Assembly (NCBI RefSeq): GCF_018492665.1 | Contig: NZ_JAFVME010000010.1 | Coordinates: 355,306 to 419,305, forward strand | Direction: 5' to 3' | From: Pedobacter sp. B4-66 | GTDB lineage: Bacteria > Bacteroidota > Bacteroidia > Sphingobacteriales > Sphingobacteriaceae | DNA length: 64,000 nucleotides | Shown: positions 51,500 through 60,386 of the stretch, piece by piece | How positions within the stretch are numbered: position 1 is the stretch's first letter | Layout of the letters: every line of letters starts with the position of its first letter | Translations under genes and position numbers: made by a program | Notes under the pieces: model-generated | What the model was told of the DNA's origin: nothing | The model's database searches: none | What the model saw: the letters and a program-made list of their open reading frames with translations, nothing else

Positions 51500-54400
51500 A
51501 TGTTTAAATTATCTTTTAAACAACAGGTATTAACGGGATTCGCAGTGTCCTTGTTATTTGTTTTGGTATCTGCAATTACATCATATCTAAGCATTGATAA
51601 GCTAAGCAAAGATACAAAGTGGCAAAGCCATACCTATGACGTCATCAACTTAGCAAAAGATGTTGAATTTCAGGTTTTAAATTCTGAAACAGGAATCCGC
51701 GGATTCGTTTTATCTGGAGATAGACAACACCTCAGTCCTTACAATCTTAATTCTTCAAAAATTTTACCAACGATAGCTGAATTAAAAAAAATAACAAGTG
51801 ATAATCCCGAGCAACAAATCAGGATTGATTCTCTAAATCAGTATGCCCATGTTAAGATTGATGAGATGAGAGAAGTGTTGCATATTTATGATTCTAAAGG
51901 AAAAGAAGCTGCCGCTTTAAGAGTAATGAAAGGTTTAGGCCAATTTTACAAGAATCAGATATTAAAAACAGGGAATCAGATTATTCAAGTGGAAATTCGA
52001 TTACTCGAAAAAAGAAAATCAGCGATTATTGAAAGCGGTAAACAAAGTGAATGGGTAGTTTTAGCAAGTGCTGTAATTATCTTTTGTCTAATCCTTTTTC
52101 TATTCTCTTATATCAGAAAAACTTTTGATCAACAAAAACTGACAGAAAAACAGATAAGAGATTCGAACATTCAATTAGAAAGGATTTCTGCTGAAAATGA
52201 ACAAAAAAACTGGTTGCTTTCTGGAGCAACAACTGTTAACGAGGCCATGCGGGGTGAGCAAGAAGTTGAAGAGATGTGTACTAAAATAGTAACATCAATA
52301 TGTAACTATATAAATGCTCCTATGGGATCGTTGTTTTTGGTGAACGGAGCAAAAAAGACTATTAAGTTTATTACTGGTTATGCATTCGAAATCACAAAAG
52401 GTTCTATAAAAGAATATCAATTTGGTGAAGGGCTTGTTGGTCAAACTGCATTTGAAAAGCAACCAAAACTCCTTAGCAATGTCCCAACTGATTACATTAA
52501 AATCCAATCAGGTTTAGGAAATACGCTACCTAGCTCCATATTCCTTCTTCCAATATTATTTGAGGATGAAACGCTTGCCGTAATAGAGTTAGGTCTAAAC
52601 AAAGAACCGGACTCATCTGTATTATTATTTTTAAATACAATATCTGAGAGTATTGGGGTAGGAATAAATAGTGCTGTGGCACGAGTTAAACTAAGGGCCT
52701 TATTTGAACAGACCCAACAACAAGCAGAAGAGCTGGAAAGCCAACAAGAAGAACTGCGTACAACAAACGAAGAGTTAGTATACAAATCCGAACAACTCCA
52801 GGCATCAGAAGAAGAGCTTAGGGTTCAGCAAGAAGAACTACGCCAGACCAATGCCGAACTTGAGGAAAAAGCACAGTTGCTTGAGGAGCGTAATATCCTT
52901 GTAAACCAGGCCCGCGAGGCAATGAGTTTAAAGGCAGAAGAGCTCGAAATTTCCAGTAAATATAAATCTGAATTTTTGGCCAATATGAGTCATGAATTAA
53001 GAACACCATTAAATAGCATTTTAATTCTGGCAAGAATATTAAAAGAGAACAGACCAGAGAATTTAAATGAAGATCAAATTAAATATGCTGGTGTTATACA
53101 CAACGCCGGTTCCGATCTTTTAACACTTATTAATGATATTCTCGACCTTTCTAAAATTGAGTCCGGTAAAATAGATCTTACAATTGAACCTGTTAAACCT
53201 GATTCCATTAAACAAGACATGGAATCATTGTTTGGTGAGCTTGCCAGAAGCAAAAAAATCACATTTAAAACTACCGTTGAACAAGGTTTACCAGCAGCAA
53301 TACTCACAGACCAATCAAGAGTTGAGCAAATTGTAAAGAATCTATTATCAAATGCTTTTAAATTTACTCCTGAGCACGGCGAAATATCACTCAGTATAGA
53401 AAACACGCCAAGAAACACTCACTTTTATTCTGAGCAATTAAAAAATTCTAACAAGAATATAATAGCAATTGTTGTAAAAGATACTGGAATTGGGATTCCG
53501 GAAGATAAGCAGAAGTTAATCTTTGAGGCATTTCAACAAGCCGACGGATCGACAAGCAGAAAATATGGAGGTACCGGTCTTGGATTATCAATTAGTAAAG
53601 AACTTGCTTACATACTTGGCGGTGAAATTCAGGTTCAAAGTGAACCTGGCTTAGGAAGTACATTTACATTATTTATTCCGGAAGAAAATCCAATAAATAA
53701 TCCTCAGCAAATAATTAATCACTTAAGCGAAGAAGTTAAAGTTACTCCATCTGTTCAGGAACCAACATTACTTCCAGTTAAAAATAGCACTACTCAAACC
53801 TTATTAATTGTTGAAGACGATGTTGTTTTTGCAGATGTGCTAAATGACTATGCTATTGAAAAAGGATTTAAACCACTTCTCGCCCATAGTGGAGATATTG
53901 GGCTTGAAATGGCCATTTCGCATTTACCAGATGCAATTGTACTTGATATTATGCTTCCGGTTATGGATGGGTGGACAATACTTAAAAAGCTAAAGGCAGA
54001 TCCAAGAACTAAACATATCCCTGTGCACATGATGTCGGCGGGTAATGAAAAAGAAAGCAAAGCTAAAAAAGAAGGTGCAATAGGCTTCCTTAAAAAACCT
54101 ATTGAAAAGGACCGACTTGATGAGGCATTTGAGTTGCTTAGCTCTGCTTATATAAAATATAACTTTAATACTGTACTGGTAATTGAAGATCAAGAACTAC
54201 ATAGCAAAGTTTTAACCCAGCAACTTACAGAAAAAGGTGTAGATGTAAAACAAGCTTTTACCGGTAAAGAAGCACTAGCATTTCTAGATGAATATACTTT
54301 TGATTGTATTATTCTCGATCTAAAACTTCCAGATATTTCTGGTTTTGATTTATTGGATATGATTAAGGCAAAACCAGCCTTGGTTCATGTTCCTGTAATC

Positions 54401-54973
54401 ATAAATACAGCGATGGAATTAAGCGACGAAAAAATGGCTCATATTATGAAATACACTGAAGCCATGGTTTTGAAGTCCAACAAATCAAATGACAGATTAA
54501 TTGATGAAGTAAGTCTTTTCATGAACAAACTTAAGCAAGACGACAAGCTTACTGTTCAAACGCAAAGTAAAAGTAAAGGTGCCGCTACCATTGAAAAGGC
54601 ATTAAAAGATAAGACCGTGCTAATTACGGATGATGATATGCGTAATATTTTTGCGCTATCAAGTGCATTGCAACTCTATGATATGAATATTGTAATTGCA
54701 AATAATGGACGAGAGGCACTTGAAAAACTAGCGGAATCTGAACAAATCGATCTTGTTCTTATGGACATTATGATGCCTGAAATGGATGGTTACGAAGCAA
54801 TGAAGGCAATCAGAACAGAGAAACGATTTGCAAAACTTCCAATCATTGCCTTAACTGCAAAAGCGATGAAAAATGACAGAGAGAAATGTATCGAAGCCGG
54901 TGCAAATGATTACATTTCTAAACCAGTAGACATGGACAAACTGTTATCAATGTTAAGAGTTTGGCTAAGTTAA
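51500..54973 (+). CDS. hybrid histidine kinase: CHASE3-GAF-HisKA-HATPase-3xREC
   Basis: A 1157-residue membrane kinase. Order: TM1 (about 10-31), CHASE3-like periplasmic domain (about 35-182, NSETGIRGFVLSGD), TM2 (185-205), GAF (about 240-395), a coiled coil with repeated QQEEL units (405-485), HisKA with His498 in NMSHELRTP, HATPase (about 605-727, DTGIGIPEDK, GGTGLGLSISK), then receivers with Asp816, Asp940 and Asp1089. The second receiver is divergent (VIEDQ at its start, weak Thr/Lys switch context), the third typical. Such an architecture fits a phosphorelay hub. It is followed at once by a CheR gene. Confidence 0.95.
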   Translation: MFKLSFKQQVLTGFAVSLLFVLVSAITSYLSIDKLSKDTKWQSHTYDVINLAKDVEFQVLNSETGIRGFVLSGDRQHLSPYNLNSSKILPTIAELKKITSDNPEQQIRIDSLNQYAHVKIDEMREVLHIYDSKGKEAAALRVMKGLGQFYKNQILKTGNQIIQVEIRLLEKRKSAIIESGKQSEWVVLASAVIIFCLILFLFSYIRKTFDQQKLTEKQIRDSNIQLERISAENEQKNWLLSGATTVNEAMRGEQEVEEMCTKIVTSICNYINAPMGSLFLVNGAKKTIKFITGYAFEITKGSIKEYQFGEGLVGQTAFEKQPKLLSNVPTDYIKIQSGLGNTLPSSIFLLPILFEDETLAVIELGLNKEPDSSVLLFLNTISESIGVGINSAVARVKLRALFEQTQQQAEELESQQEELRTTNEELVYKSEQLQASEEELRVQQEELRQTNAELEEKAQLLEERNILVNQAREAMSLKAEELEISSKYKSEFLANMSHELRTPLNSILILARILKENRPENLNEDQIKYAGVIHNAGSDLLTLINDILDLSKIESGKIDLTIEPVKPDSIKQDMESLFGELARSKKITFKTTVEQGLPAAILTDQSRVEQIVKNLLSNAFKFTPEHGEISLSIENTPRNTHFYSEQLKNSNKNIIAIVVKDTGIGIPEDKQKLIFEAFQQADGSTSRKYGGTGLGLSISKELAYILGGEIQVQSEPGLGSTFTLFIPEENPINNPQQIINHLSEEVKVTPSVQEPTLLPVKNSTTQTLLIVEDDVVFADVLNDYAIEKGFKPLLAHSGDIGLEMAISHLPDAIVLDIMLPVMDGWTILKKLKADPRTKHIPVHMMSAGNEKESKAKKEGAIGFLKKPIEKDRLDEAFELLSSAYIKYNFNTVLVIEDQELHSKVLTQQLTEKGVDVKQAFTGKEALAFLDEYTFDCIILDLKLPDISGFDLLDMIKAKPALVHVPVIINTAMELSDEKMAHIMKYTEAMVLKSNKSNDRLIDEVSLFMNKLKQDDKLTVQTQSKSKGAATIEKALKDKTVLITDDDMRNIFALSSALQLYDMNIVIANNGREALEKLAESEQIDLVLMDIMMPEMDGYEAMKAIRTEKRFAKLPIIALTAKAMKNDREKCIEAGANDYISKPVDMDKLLSMLRVWLS

Positions 54974-54975
54974 GT

Positions 54976-55800
54976 ATGAATCATCCATCAGATACCATAA
55001 CATACGAAGAACTGACAAACCTGGTTGATTTTATCAGGAACGTCCATGGTTTTGACTTTGGTGATTACTCGGCCGCTTCTCTGAAGCGTAGGGTTACCAG
55101 AATTATGCAGCTTCAAAAACTGTCTCTTTTTGATTTAAGGATACTTTTAACAAACGACCCAGATTACTTTGAATCGTTTTTAGTTGAGGTTACTGTAAAT
55201 GTGACGGAAATGTTCAGAGATCCTCAATTTTATAAATCTGTGGCTACTAATGTAATCCCTTACTTAAGATCTTATCAAAGAATTAAGGTTTGGAACGCAG
55301 GTTGCTCCACCGGTGAAGAACTTTATTCATTTACGATATTGTTCTCAGAAGAGAATTTATATGAAAGATGTTTTTTTTATGGAACAGATATTAATGTGGA
55401 CGTTTTGGAATATGCCAGAGATGGCATATACGATTTGCAAAAAATGAAGCAATATTCTGAAAACTTCCATAAAACAGGAACTATACATACGCTATCAGAC
55501 TACTATACGGCTAAGTATGATGCTGCAAAAATCAATCATTCTTTAAAAAAAAATGTATTGTTCTCAGTCCATAATCTAGCTTCGGATGGTGTTTTCAACG
55601 AATTTCAAGTAATATCGTGCCGCAATGTTCTTATCTATTTCAATACAGAACTACAAAAAAGAGTAATTGAACTATTTTACAATAGTTTAGCTAATTTTGG
55701 CTTTTTATGTTTAGGTTCAAAAGAGACTTTGAGAAGTACAGAACTAGGGCGGTTTAAAACCATTGATAAAAAAAACAACATTTACCAAAAAATAGGTTAA
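54976..55800 (+). CDS. CheR-type protein-glutamate methyltransferase
   Basis: A 274-residue S-adenosylmethionine-dependent methyltransferase. The N-terminal CheR domain with VTVNVTEMFRDP (72-83) is followed by the SAM site VWNAGCSTGEELYSF (105-119) and the C-terminal CRNVLIYF block. CheR methylates glutamates in chemoreceptors, but no receptor, CheB, CheA or CheW gene is in the window. The ATG at 54976 was chosen, 2 nt after the kinase stop; the frame also extends 5 codons upstream from a TTG. It likely acts within this kinase cluster. Confidence 0.93.
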   Translation: MNHPSDTITYEELTNLVDFIRNVHGFDFGDYSAASLKRRVTRIMQLQKLSLFDLRILLTNDPDYFESFLVEVTVNVTEMFRDPQFYKSVATNVIPYLRSYQRIKVWNAGCSTGEELYSFTILFSEENLYERCFFYGTDINVDVLEYARDGIYDLQKMKQYSENFHKTGTIHTLSDYYTAKYDAAKINHSLKKNVLFSVHNLASDGVFNEFQVISCRNVLIYFNTELQKRVIELFYNSLANFGFLCLGSKETLRSTELGRFKTIDKKNNIYQKIG

Positions 55801-55826
55801 GCATTAACACTCAGATTAGATACACC

Positions 55827-57416
55827 ATGGAGAAGATTAACATATTGATTGTTGATGACAGACCTGAAAATATAATAGCGCTTGAGGCTCTATTGCAGAG
55901 AAATGATATTAATTTAATAAGTACAACAAATCCAAATGAAGCGCTTAGAATATCCTGGGAAATGGATATTGCCATAGCCTTAGTTGATGTTCAAATGCCA
56001 GAAATGGACGGCTTTGAGCTTGTTGAAATACTAAAAAGTAACCCTCGGACTAAAGACATCTTGATCATTTTTGTTACCGCTATTTCTAAAGAAACAAAAT
56101 ATGCAGTAAAGGGATTAAATACAGGTGCGGTGGATTATTTATATAAACCTCTTGATCCTTTTATTACCTCGGCAAAAGTTGATTCATTTATACAGTTTGT
56201 AAGAAATCAACGCGAAATTAAGGCTAAGAATAAAGAACTTGAGGCTTATCAGAAAGAACTCATAAAGGCTAAGGAAGAAGCTGAACAAGGTAAAAGAATA
56301 AAAGAAAACTTTCTTGCCAATATGAGTCATGAAATACGTACTCCTATTAATGGGATTATTGGTTTGGCTCATTTGCTAGAAAGAACAGAATTAACAGAGG
56401 AGCAAAAAGAAATGATCTCTTTACTTGAAATATCTTCTAGTTCATTATTGGGTGTTATTAATGACATATTGGATTTATCAAAAATCGAAGCAGGTAAATT
56501 TAGAATTAACCGAACTCCTACAGACATTGTGAACATATGCAATTCAGTCATTAATCTTTTACGCATAAGAGCCAAAGAAAAAAAACTGGACTTAGATATT
56601 GAAATAGATCGCGAATTGCCTACTCATGTTCTTGCAGATTCATTACGCTTAAATCAGATTTTAATGAATCTGATTGGAAACGCAATAAAGTTTACCTCAC
56701 AAGGTGGCGTTACCTTAAAGGTAGAAATTATAGACCATAAGGGTAACAATATTAAAGTTCGCTTTTCTGTATTAGATACAGGAATTGGGATAGCTCCGGA
56801 GAATATTGACAAAATATTCGAAACCTTTGAACAAGCCGATGAGCAGACTACTGTGAAATTTGGTGGCACCGGCTTGGGCTTATCTATAGTGAAAAATCTG
56901 GCTAAACTTAAAGGTGGTCACCTTGAGGTATTTAGTGAGGAGGGCAAAGGAAGTACCTTTTGTTTTACAAACTGGTATGAGGTTGTAAAAGAGGTATCCC
57001 CTGTTCAGAAAGTTATTAAAGAAAACTTCACTCCCTTTAATAACATTAAAGTTCTTGTTGCTGAAGATAATCCCATTAATAAATTCTTAATCGTGAAAAT
57101 CTTAAAAGATTGGATGATTGATACAGATGTTGTAGAGAATGGTAAAGATGCAATCAATAAGCTTAAGGAAAATCATTACGACCTTATTCTTATGGATACA
57201 TTTATGCCAGTATTAAATGGACTGGATGCTATAAAGCTGATAAGAGAGGGTTATGCTAAAGGAAAGGAAAATATCCCAATTATTACTTTCTCTGCAGCAG
57301 TTATGGAAACCGATACCAAAACAGCTATGGACGCCGGCGCAAATGATGTAATAAGTAAGCCTTTTGAGTTGGTAACCTTGCACGAAAAAATAACCAAATA
57401 CACCACTACTTATTAA
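55827..57416 (+). CDS. REC-HisKA-HATPase-REC hybrid kinase
   Basis: A 529-residue cytosolic protein without membrane segments. The N-terminal receiver (1-120, Asp54 in ALVDVQMPEMDG) is joined by a coiled coil (128-160) to HisKA (His168 in NMSHEIRTP), HATPase (about 272-382, GTGLGLSIV) and a C-terminal receiver with Asp457 (LILMDTFMP). A receiver in front of the kinase suggests control by an upstream histidine, for example the neighbouring hybrid kinase. The 3' end overlaps pth by 11 bp tail to tail. Confidence 0.94.
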   Translation: MEKINILIVDDRPENIIALEALLQRNDINLISTTNPNEALRISWEMDIAIALVDVQMPEMDGFELVEILKSNPRTKDILIIFVTAISKETKYAVKGLNTGAVDYLYKPLDPFITSAKVDSFIQFVRNQREIKAKNKELEAYQKELIKAKEEAEQGKRIKENFLANMSHEIRTPINGIIGLAHLLERTELTEEQKEMISLLEISSSSLLGVINDILDLSKIEAGKFRINRTPTDIVNICNSVINLLRIRAKEKKLDLDIEIDRELPTHVLADSLRLNQILMNLIGNAIKFTSQGGVTLKVEIIDHKGNNIKVRFSVLDTGIGIAPENIDKIFETFEQADEQTTVKFGGTGLGLSIVKNLAKLKGGHLEVFSEEGKGSTFCFTNWYEVVKEVSPVQKVIKENFTPFNNIKVLVAEDNPINKFLIVKILKDWMIDTDVVENGKDAINKLKENHYDLILMDTFMPVLNGLDAIKLIREGYAKGKENIPIITFSAAVMETDTKTAMDAGANDVISKPFELVTLHEKITKYTTTY

Positions 57417-57966
57417 AGGCAGTCATTGTTTTTGCTGGCCCAATAGTTACAAAACTTTTAATTAATTCAATGCTAGTATCTATAAGTGCCGGCAACTCCG
57501 GTTGCTCATCCTTATCAAAATTTGATAAGACATAGTCGGCTTGTCTACCCTTTGGAAAATCATCACCAATACCAAAACGTAATCGTGGGTAGCCTTGTCC
57601 CCCGCATAAGCCCTCAATGCTTCTTAGGCCATTATGTCCGGCGCTACTTCCTTGCATTTTTAATCTAAGCTTTCCCAAAGGTAAAGCAAGATCATCTACA
57701 ATTACCAATACATTCTCTAACGGGATTCTTAGTTCATGCATCCAATAATTTACAGCCTTACCGCTTAAATTCATAAAAGTTGTAGGCTTAATTACGTGCA
57801 ATTTTTTGCCTTTAAACGAAACTTCAGAATAATAAGCAAGTCGTAAATTTGAAAAAGTACCTCCCAGCTGTTTAACTAGCTCGTCTGCTATATTAAATCC
57901 GATATTATGCCTTGTGTACGCATATTCAGGGCCTATATTCCCTAAACCAACAATTAAGTATTTCAT
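57406..57966 (-). CDS. pth: peptidyl-tRNA hydrolase
   Basis: A 186-residue Pth that frees tRNA from prematurely released peptidyl-tRNA. Catalytic His20 lies in YTRHNIGF, the acidic residue in VIVDDLALPLGKLRL, and the Asn of TFMNLSG is conserved. Its stop codon overlaps the end of the hybrid kinase gene. It lies downstream of rplY, past the rplY terminator. A TATCTTTG box ends 5 nt before the ATG. Confidence 0.98.
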   Translation of the reverse strand: MKYLIVGLGNIGPEYAYTRHNIGFNIADELVKQLGGTFSNLRLAYYSEVSFKGKKLHVIKPTTFMNLSGKAVNYWMHELRIPLENVLVIVDDLALPLGKLRLKMQGSSAGHNGLRSIEGLCGGQGYPRLRFGIGDDFPKGRQADYVLSNFDKDEQPELPALIDTSIELIKSFVTIGPAKTMTAFNK

Positions 57967-57971
57967 TATTG

Positions 57972-57979
57972 CAAAGATA
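57972..57979 (-). promoter_or_regulatory. -7 box 5 nt before pth
   Basis: TATCTTTG on the minus strand; no TTG at the -33 position. Confidence 0.35.
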
Positions 57980-58017
57980 ATAGTTTACGCGACATAGGAT
58001 TTCTGTTAGTCTATTTT

Positions 58018-58062
58018 CATAAAAAAAGCAGCACTAATTATCTTAGTACTGCTTTTTTTATG
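58018..58062. terminator. terminator after rplY
   Basis: A long hairpin (stem of about 20 bp with one mismatch, core GCAG.ACTAA / TTAGT.CTGC) with A7/T7 arms ends rplY 16 nt after its stop. It separates rplY from pth. Confidence 0.9.
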
Positions 58063-58077
58063 TTTAGCTAATTCGAA

Positions 58078-58656
58078 TTATTTCTTGTTAGCTACTTGTT
58101 CTGCTTGTTTTAACGCTCTTGACATACCAACTGAAACGATGGTATCTTCAGGAGTGTTAGTAACAACGTATTCACCTTTTTGAAGATCACGAACGCGGAA
58201 TAGGTTACCTACTTCTAATTTCGCAATACTAACTTCAATAGTTTGTGGCATGTTTGCAGGCAATGCTTTAACACGAAGTTTACGTAATTTTTGAACTAGT
58301 TTACCACCCATTTTAACACCTGGAGAAGTTCCGGTTATTTTAACTGGGATTTCCATAAGGATTTCTTTGTCATCAAATAACTGAAGAAAATCTACGTGTA
58401 ATAATAAGTCAGTTAATGGGTGAAATTGTAATTCTTTGATGATAGCTTTGATTTTTGAACCACCTAAAGTGATCTCAACAAAGTTAGCTTCAGGAGTATA
58501 AATAGCATCCTTTAATTCAGTAGTTACTACAGCAAAATGTGCTTGTTCTTTACCACCATACAATACTGCAGGAACTTTACCTTCATAGCGAAGCTCTTTA
58601 GCATCGCGTTTCCCTACGTTCTCTCTTGGAGAACCGCTAATTGCGATTGTTTTCAT
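58078..58656 (-). CDS. rplY: 50S ribosomal protein L25/TL5 (Ctc family)
   Basis: A 192-residue two-domain L25 (Ctc type). The N-terminal 5S rRNA-binding domain (about 1-90, SGSPRENVGKRDAKELR and VPAVLYGG) is followed by the C-terminal beta domain (about 95-180). It stabilises 5S rRNA. It lies 56 bp after prs in the order prs-rplY-pth common in bacteria. Confidence 0.97.
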   Translation of the reverse strand: MKTIAISGSPRENVGKRDAKELRYEGKVPAVLYGGKEQAHFAVVTTELKDAIYTPEANFVEITLGGSKIKAIIKELQFHPLTDLLLHVDFLQLFDDKEILMEIPVKITGTSPGVKMGGKLVQKLRKLRVKALPANMPQTIEVSIAKLEVGNLFRVRDLQKGEYVVTNTPEDTIVSVGMSRALKQAEQVANKK

Positions 58657-58712
58657 TTTTTGTTGTTTAAATGTGTTGAAACCTTGCGATCTCTATATTA
58701 TAATTATTAATA

Positions 58713-59654
58713 CTAAACGTTAAAAAGATCACTAATTGAACCATGTTCGTTCACATTAGCAATTGCTTTTGCAAATAATGGAGCTGTTGAAAGCACCCTT
58801 ATTTTTGGACTTTCCTGTTTCAAAGGAATAGTATCTGTTACAATCAGTTCGGTTAACATTGAGTTTTCTATGGTCTCATATGCTTTACCTGATAATACAG
58901 GATGTGTACAAACCGCTCTAACACTTCTCGCACCCTTTTCCATGATTAAAGCAGCAGCCTTAGCCAATGTACCTGCGGTATCACAAATATCATCCATTAG
59001 AACCACATCCAATCCCACGACATCTCCTATGATAGACATAGATTCAATCTCATTAGCACGTTTACGACGTTTATCGCAAATCACTACCTCTGCATTAAAG
59101 AACTTAGCAAAAGTACGTGCACGGTAAGATCCACCCATATCCGGAGAAGCAATAGTCAAATTTTCAAGCCCTAAACTTTTGATATAAGGAACAAAAATTA
59201 CTGAACCATCAAGGTGATCAACCGGGATATCAAAAAATCCTTGAATCTGAGCAGCATGTAAATCCATGGTCATGATCCTGTGGATACCAGCTGATTTTAA
59301 AAGATTTGCTACCAATTTGGCGCCAATAGCTACCCTTGGTTTATCCTTTCTGTCCTGTCTTGCTAATCCATAGTAAGGTACAACCGCTGTTATATAATGT
59401 GCAGATGCTCTTTTAGCAGCATCAATCATTAATAACAACTCCATTAAATTATCAGAAGGCTGGTAAGTAGACTGTATAAGGAATACATCACATCCCCTTA
59501 CTGTTTCATCATATGAAGGTTGGAACTCACCATCGCTAAACTTGCTTAAGGTTACACTACCGAGTGGTTTGCCGTAACTTTCGGCAATTTTATGGGCTAA
59601 ATCTTTAGTGCCGCTACCGGCGAAAAGTTTAACGGGGTTAAATTGCAATGGCAT
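58713..59654 (-). CDS. prs: ribose-phosphate pyrophosphokinase
   Basis: A 313-residue enzyme that makes PRPP from ribose-5-phosphate and ATP, the source for nucleotides, His and Trp. The PRPP-binding motif VVLMDDICDTAGTL is near 217-230 and the flexible loop and RQDRKDKPR at about 99-107. Cytosolic hexamer. A palindrome overlaps the region just upstream of its ATG. Confidence 0.98.
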   Translation of the reverse strand: MPLQFNPVKLFAGSGTKDLAHKIAESYGKPLGSVTLSKFSDGEFQPSYDETVRGCDVFLIQSTYQPSDNLMELLLMIDAAKRASAHYITAVVPYYGLARQDRKDKPRVAIGAKLVANLLKSAGIHRIMTMDLHAAQIQGFFDIPVDHLDGSVIFVPYIKSLGLENLTIASPDMGGSYRARTFAKFFNAEVVICDKRRKRANEIESMSIIGDVVGLDVVLMDDICDTAGTLAKAAALIMEKGARSVRAVCTHPVLSGKAYETIENSMLTELIVTDTIPLKQESPKIRVLSTAPLFAKAIANVNEHGSISDLFNV

Positions 59655-59672
59655 TATTGAAAAGTTTCAATA
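59655..59672. promoter_or_regulatory. palindrome at the prs start
   Basis: TATTGAAA-AG-TTTCAATA begins one base before the prs ATG. It could sequester the start region as RNA or bind a repressor; only the symmetry is seen. Confidence 0.35.
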
Positions 59673-59679
59673 CTGATTA

Positions 59680-59713
59680 AAAAAAATCGGATTGTGGTTT
59701 AATTCACAATCCG
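59680..59713 (-). terminator. terminator after tRNA-Gln
   Basis: A 9-bp stem CGGATTGTG / CACAATCCG with an 8-nt loop is followed on the minus strand by a run of eight Ts. Confidence 0.92.
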
Positions 59714-59725
59714 AATATTGTTTAG

Positions 59726-59796
59726 TTGTCCGACCTGGATTCGAACCAAGACAAACGGTACCAAAAACCGTTGTACTACCCTTATACTATCGGACA
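59726..59796 (-). tRNA. tRNA-Gln (anticodon TTG)
   Basis: A 71-nt cloverleaf on the minus strand. The acceptor stem TGTCCGA / TCGGACA, the anticodon arm ACGGT-TTTTGGT-ACCGT with anticodon TTG, and the T arm with GTTCGAATC are all present. CCA is not encoded. The tRNA reads CAA and CAG, assuming normal wobble. It is a stand-alone unit with its own promoter and terminator. Confidence 0.97.
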
Positions 59797-59834
59797 ATCT
59801 CTCATTTAAAAACGGTTGCTTTGAAATGGGAATG

Positions 59835-59864
59835 CAAATCTACGCACATTTTTCAATTCTGCAA
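59835..59864 (-). promoter_or_regulatory. promoter of tRNA-Gln
   Basis: Minus strand: TTG (59864-59862), 19 nt, TAGATTTG (59842-59835), then CAT-TCCC. The tRNA 5' end lies 38 nt after the box. Confidence 0.8.
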
Positions 59865-60185
59865 GGGCTGAACCAAAAAAAAATAAAATAATTTACCTCA
59901 ACTCGTTTTCGTCATTTATTACTCCCAATAAATCAAACAGTTAATATCTCTCTTTCTTCAAATATTTTTTTTCTTTTATAAGCACGAATGCGGCATACTG
60001 CCTCAGATTCCGTACAAAATCAGATTTTAGTCCTCTATATTTTTAAAATCTCTAACTCTATAAACACAATAAAATTTACAAACAGACACTAAAAAATCTC
60101 TTCTTAGCCCGTTTTATTTTCAAATAAAACTCCGGATTAATGACATTTAAGACAAAGCACACCAGATTTTCTGTAGTATTATGGC

Positions 60186-60248
60186 TAGTCTGTTTTAGAC
60201 AAGGTAGTGGCAAAGCCCCAACAACTTCCCAAAAACAGACTACTTGTC
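60186..60248 (+). other. possible structured RNA with two alternative stems
   Basis: TAGTCTGTTTT (60186-60196) pairs with AAAACAGACTA (60232-60242) over 11 bp. GACAAGGTAGT (60198-60208) can instead pair with ACTACTTGTC (60239-60248), sharing the right arm, so the two stems exclude each other. No known ncRNA family is recognised. Confidence 0.3.
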
Positions 60249-60284
60249 GTAATAACAATAGACATTTACATTATAGGGATAAGT

Positions 60285-60292
60285 TAAATTTG
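60285..60292 (+). promoter_or_regulatory. -7 box upstream of the DUF2723 gene
   Basis: TAAATTTG, 94 nt before the ATG; no TTG at the usual distance. Confidence 0.35.
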
Positions 60293-60386
60293 TTAAAGCC
60301 GCCATTAGATTATACGATTATCAATCTTATTCTTTATTTTCGGAGGCAATTAATCGCCTTTATATTAGTAACTACTTGATATCGAA

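Larger units (their letters stand above)
59865..60386. other. intergenic region between tRNA-Gln and DUF2723 gene
   Basis: No gene is supported (a 79-codon frame at 60140-60379 has no plausible composition). It holds a potential RNA fold at 60186-60248, a TAAATTTG box at 60285-60292, and a small AGGC/GCCT hairpin near 60345-60358. Confidence 0.6.

Noticed and set aside
60140..60379. 79-codon plus-strand frame before the DUF2723 gene
   Set aside because: Composition looks random, there is no ribosome site or family match, and it runs through strong inverted repeats.
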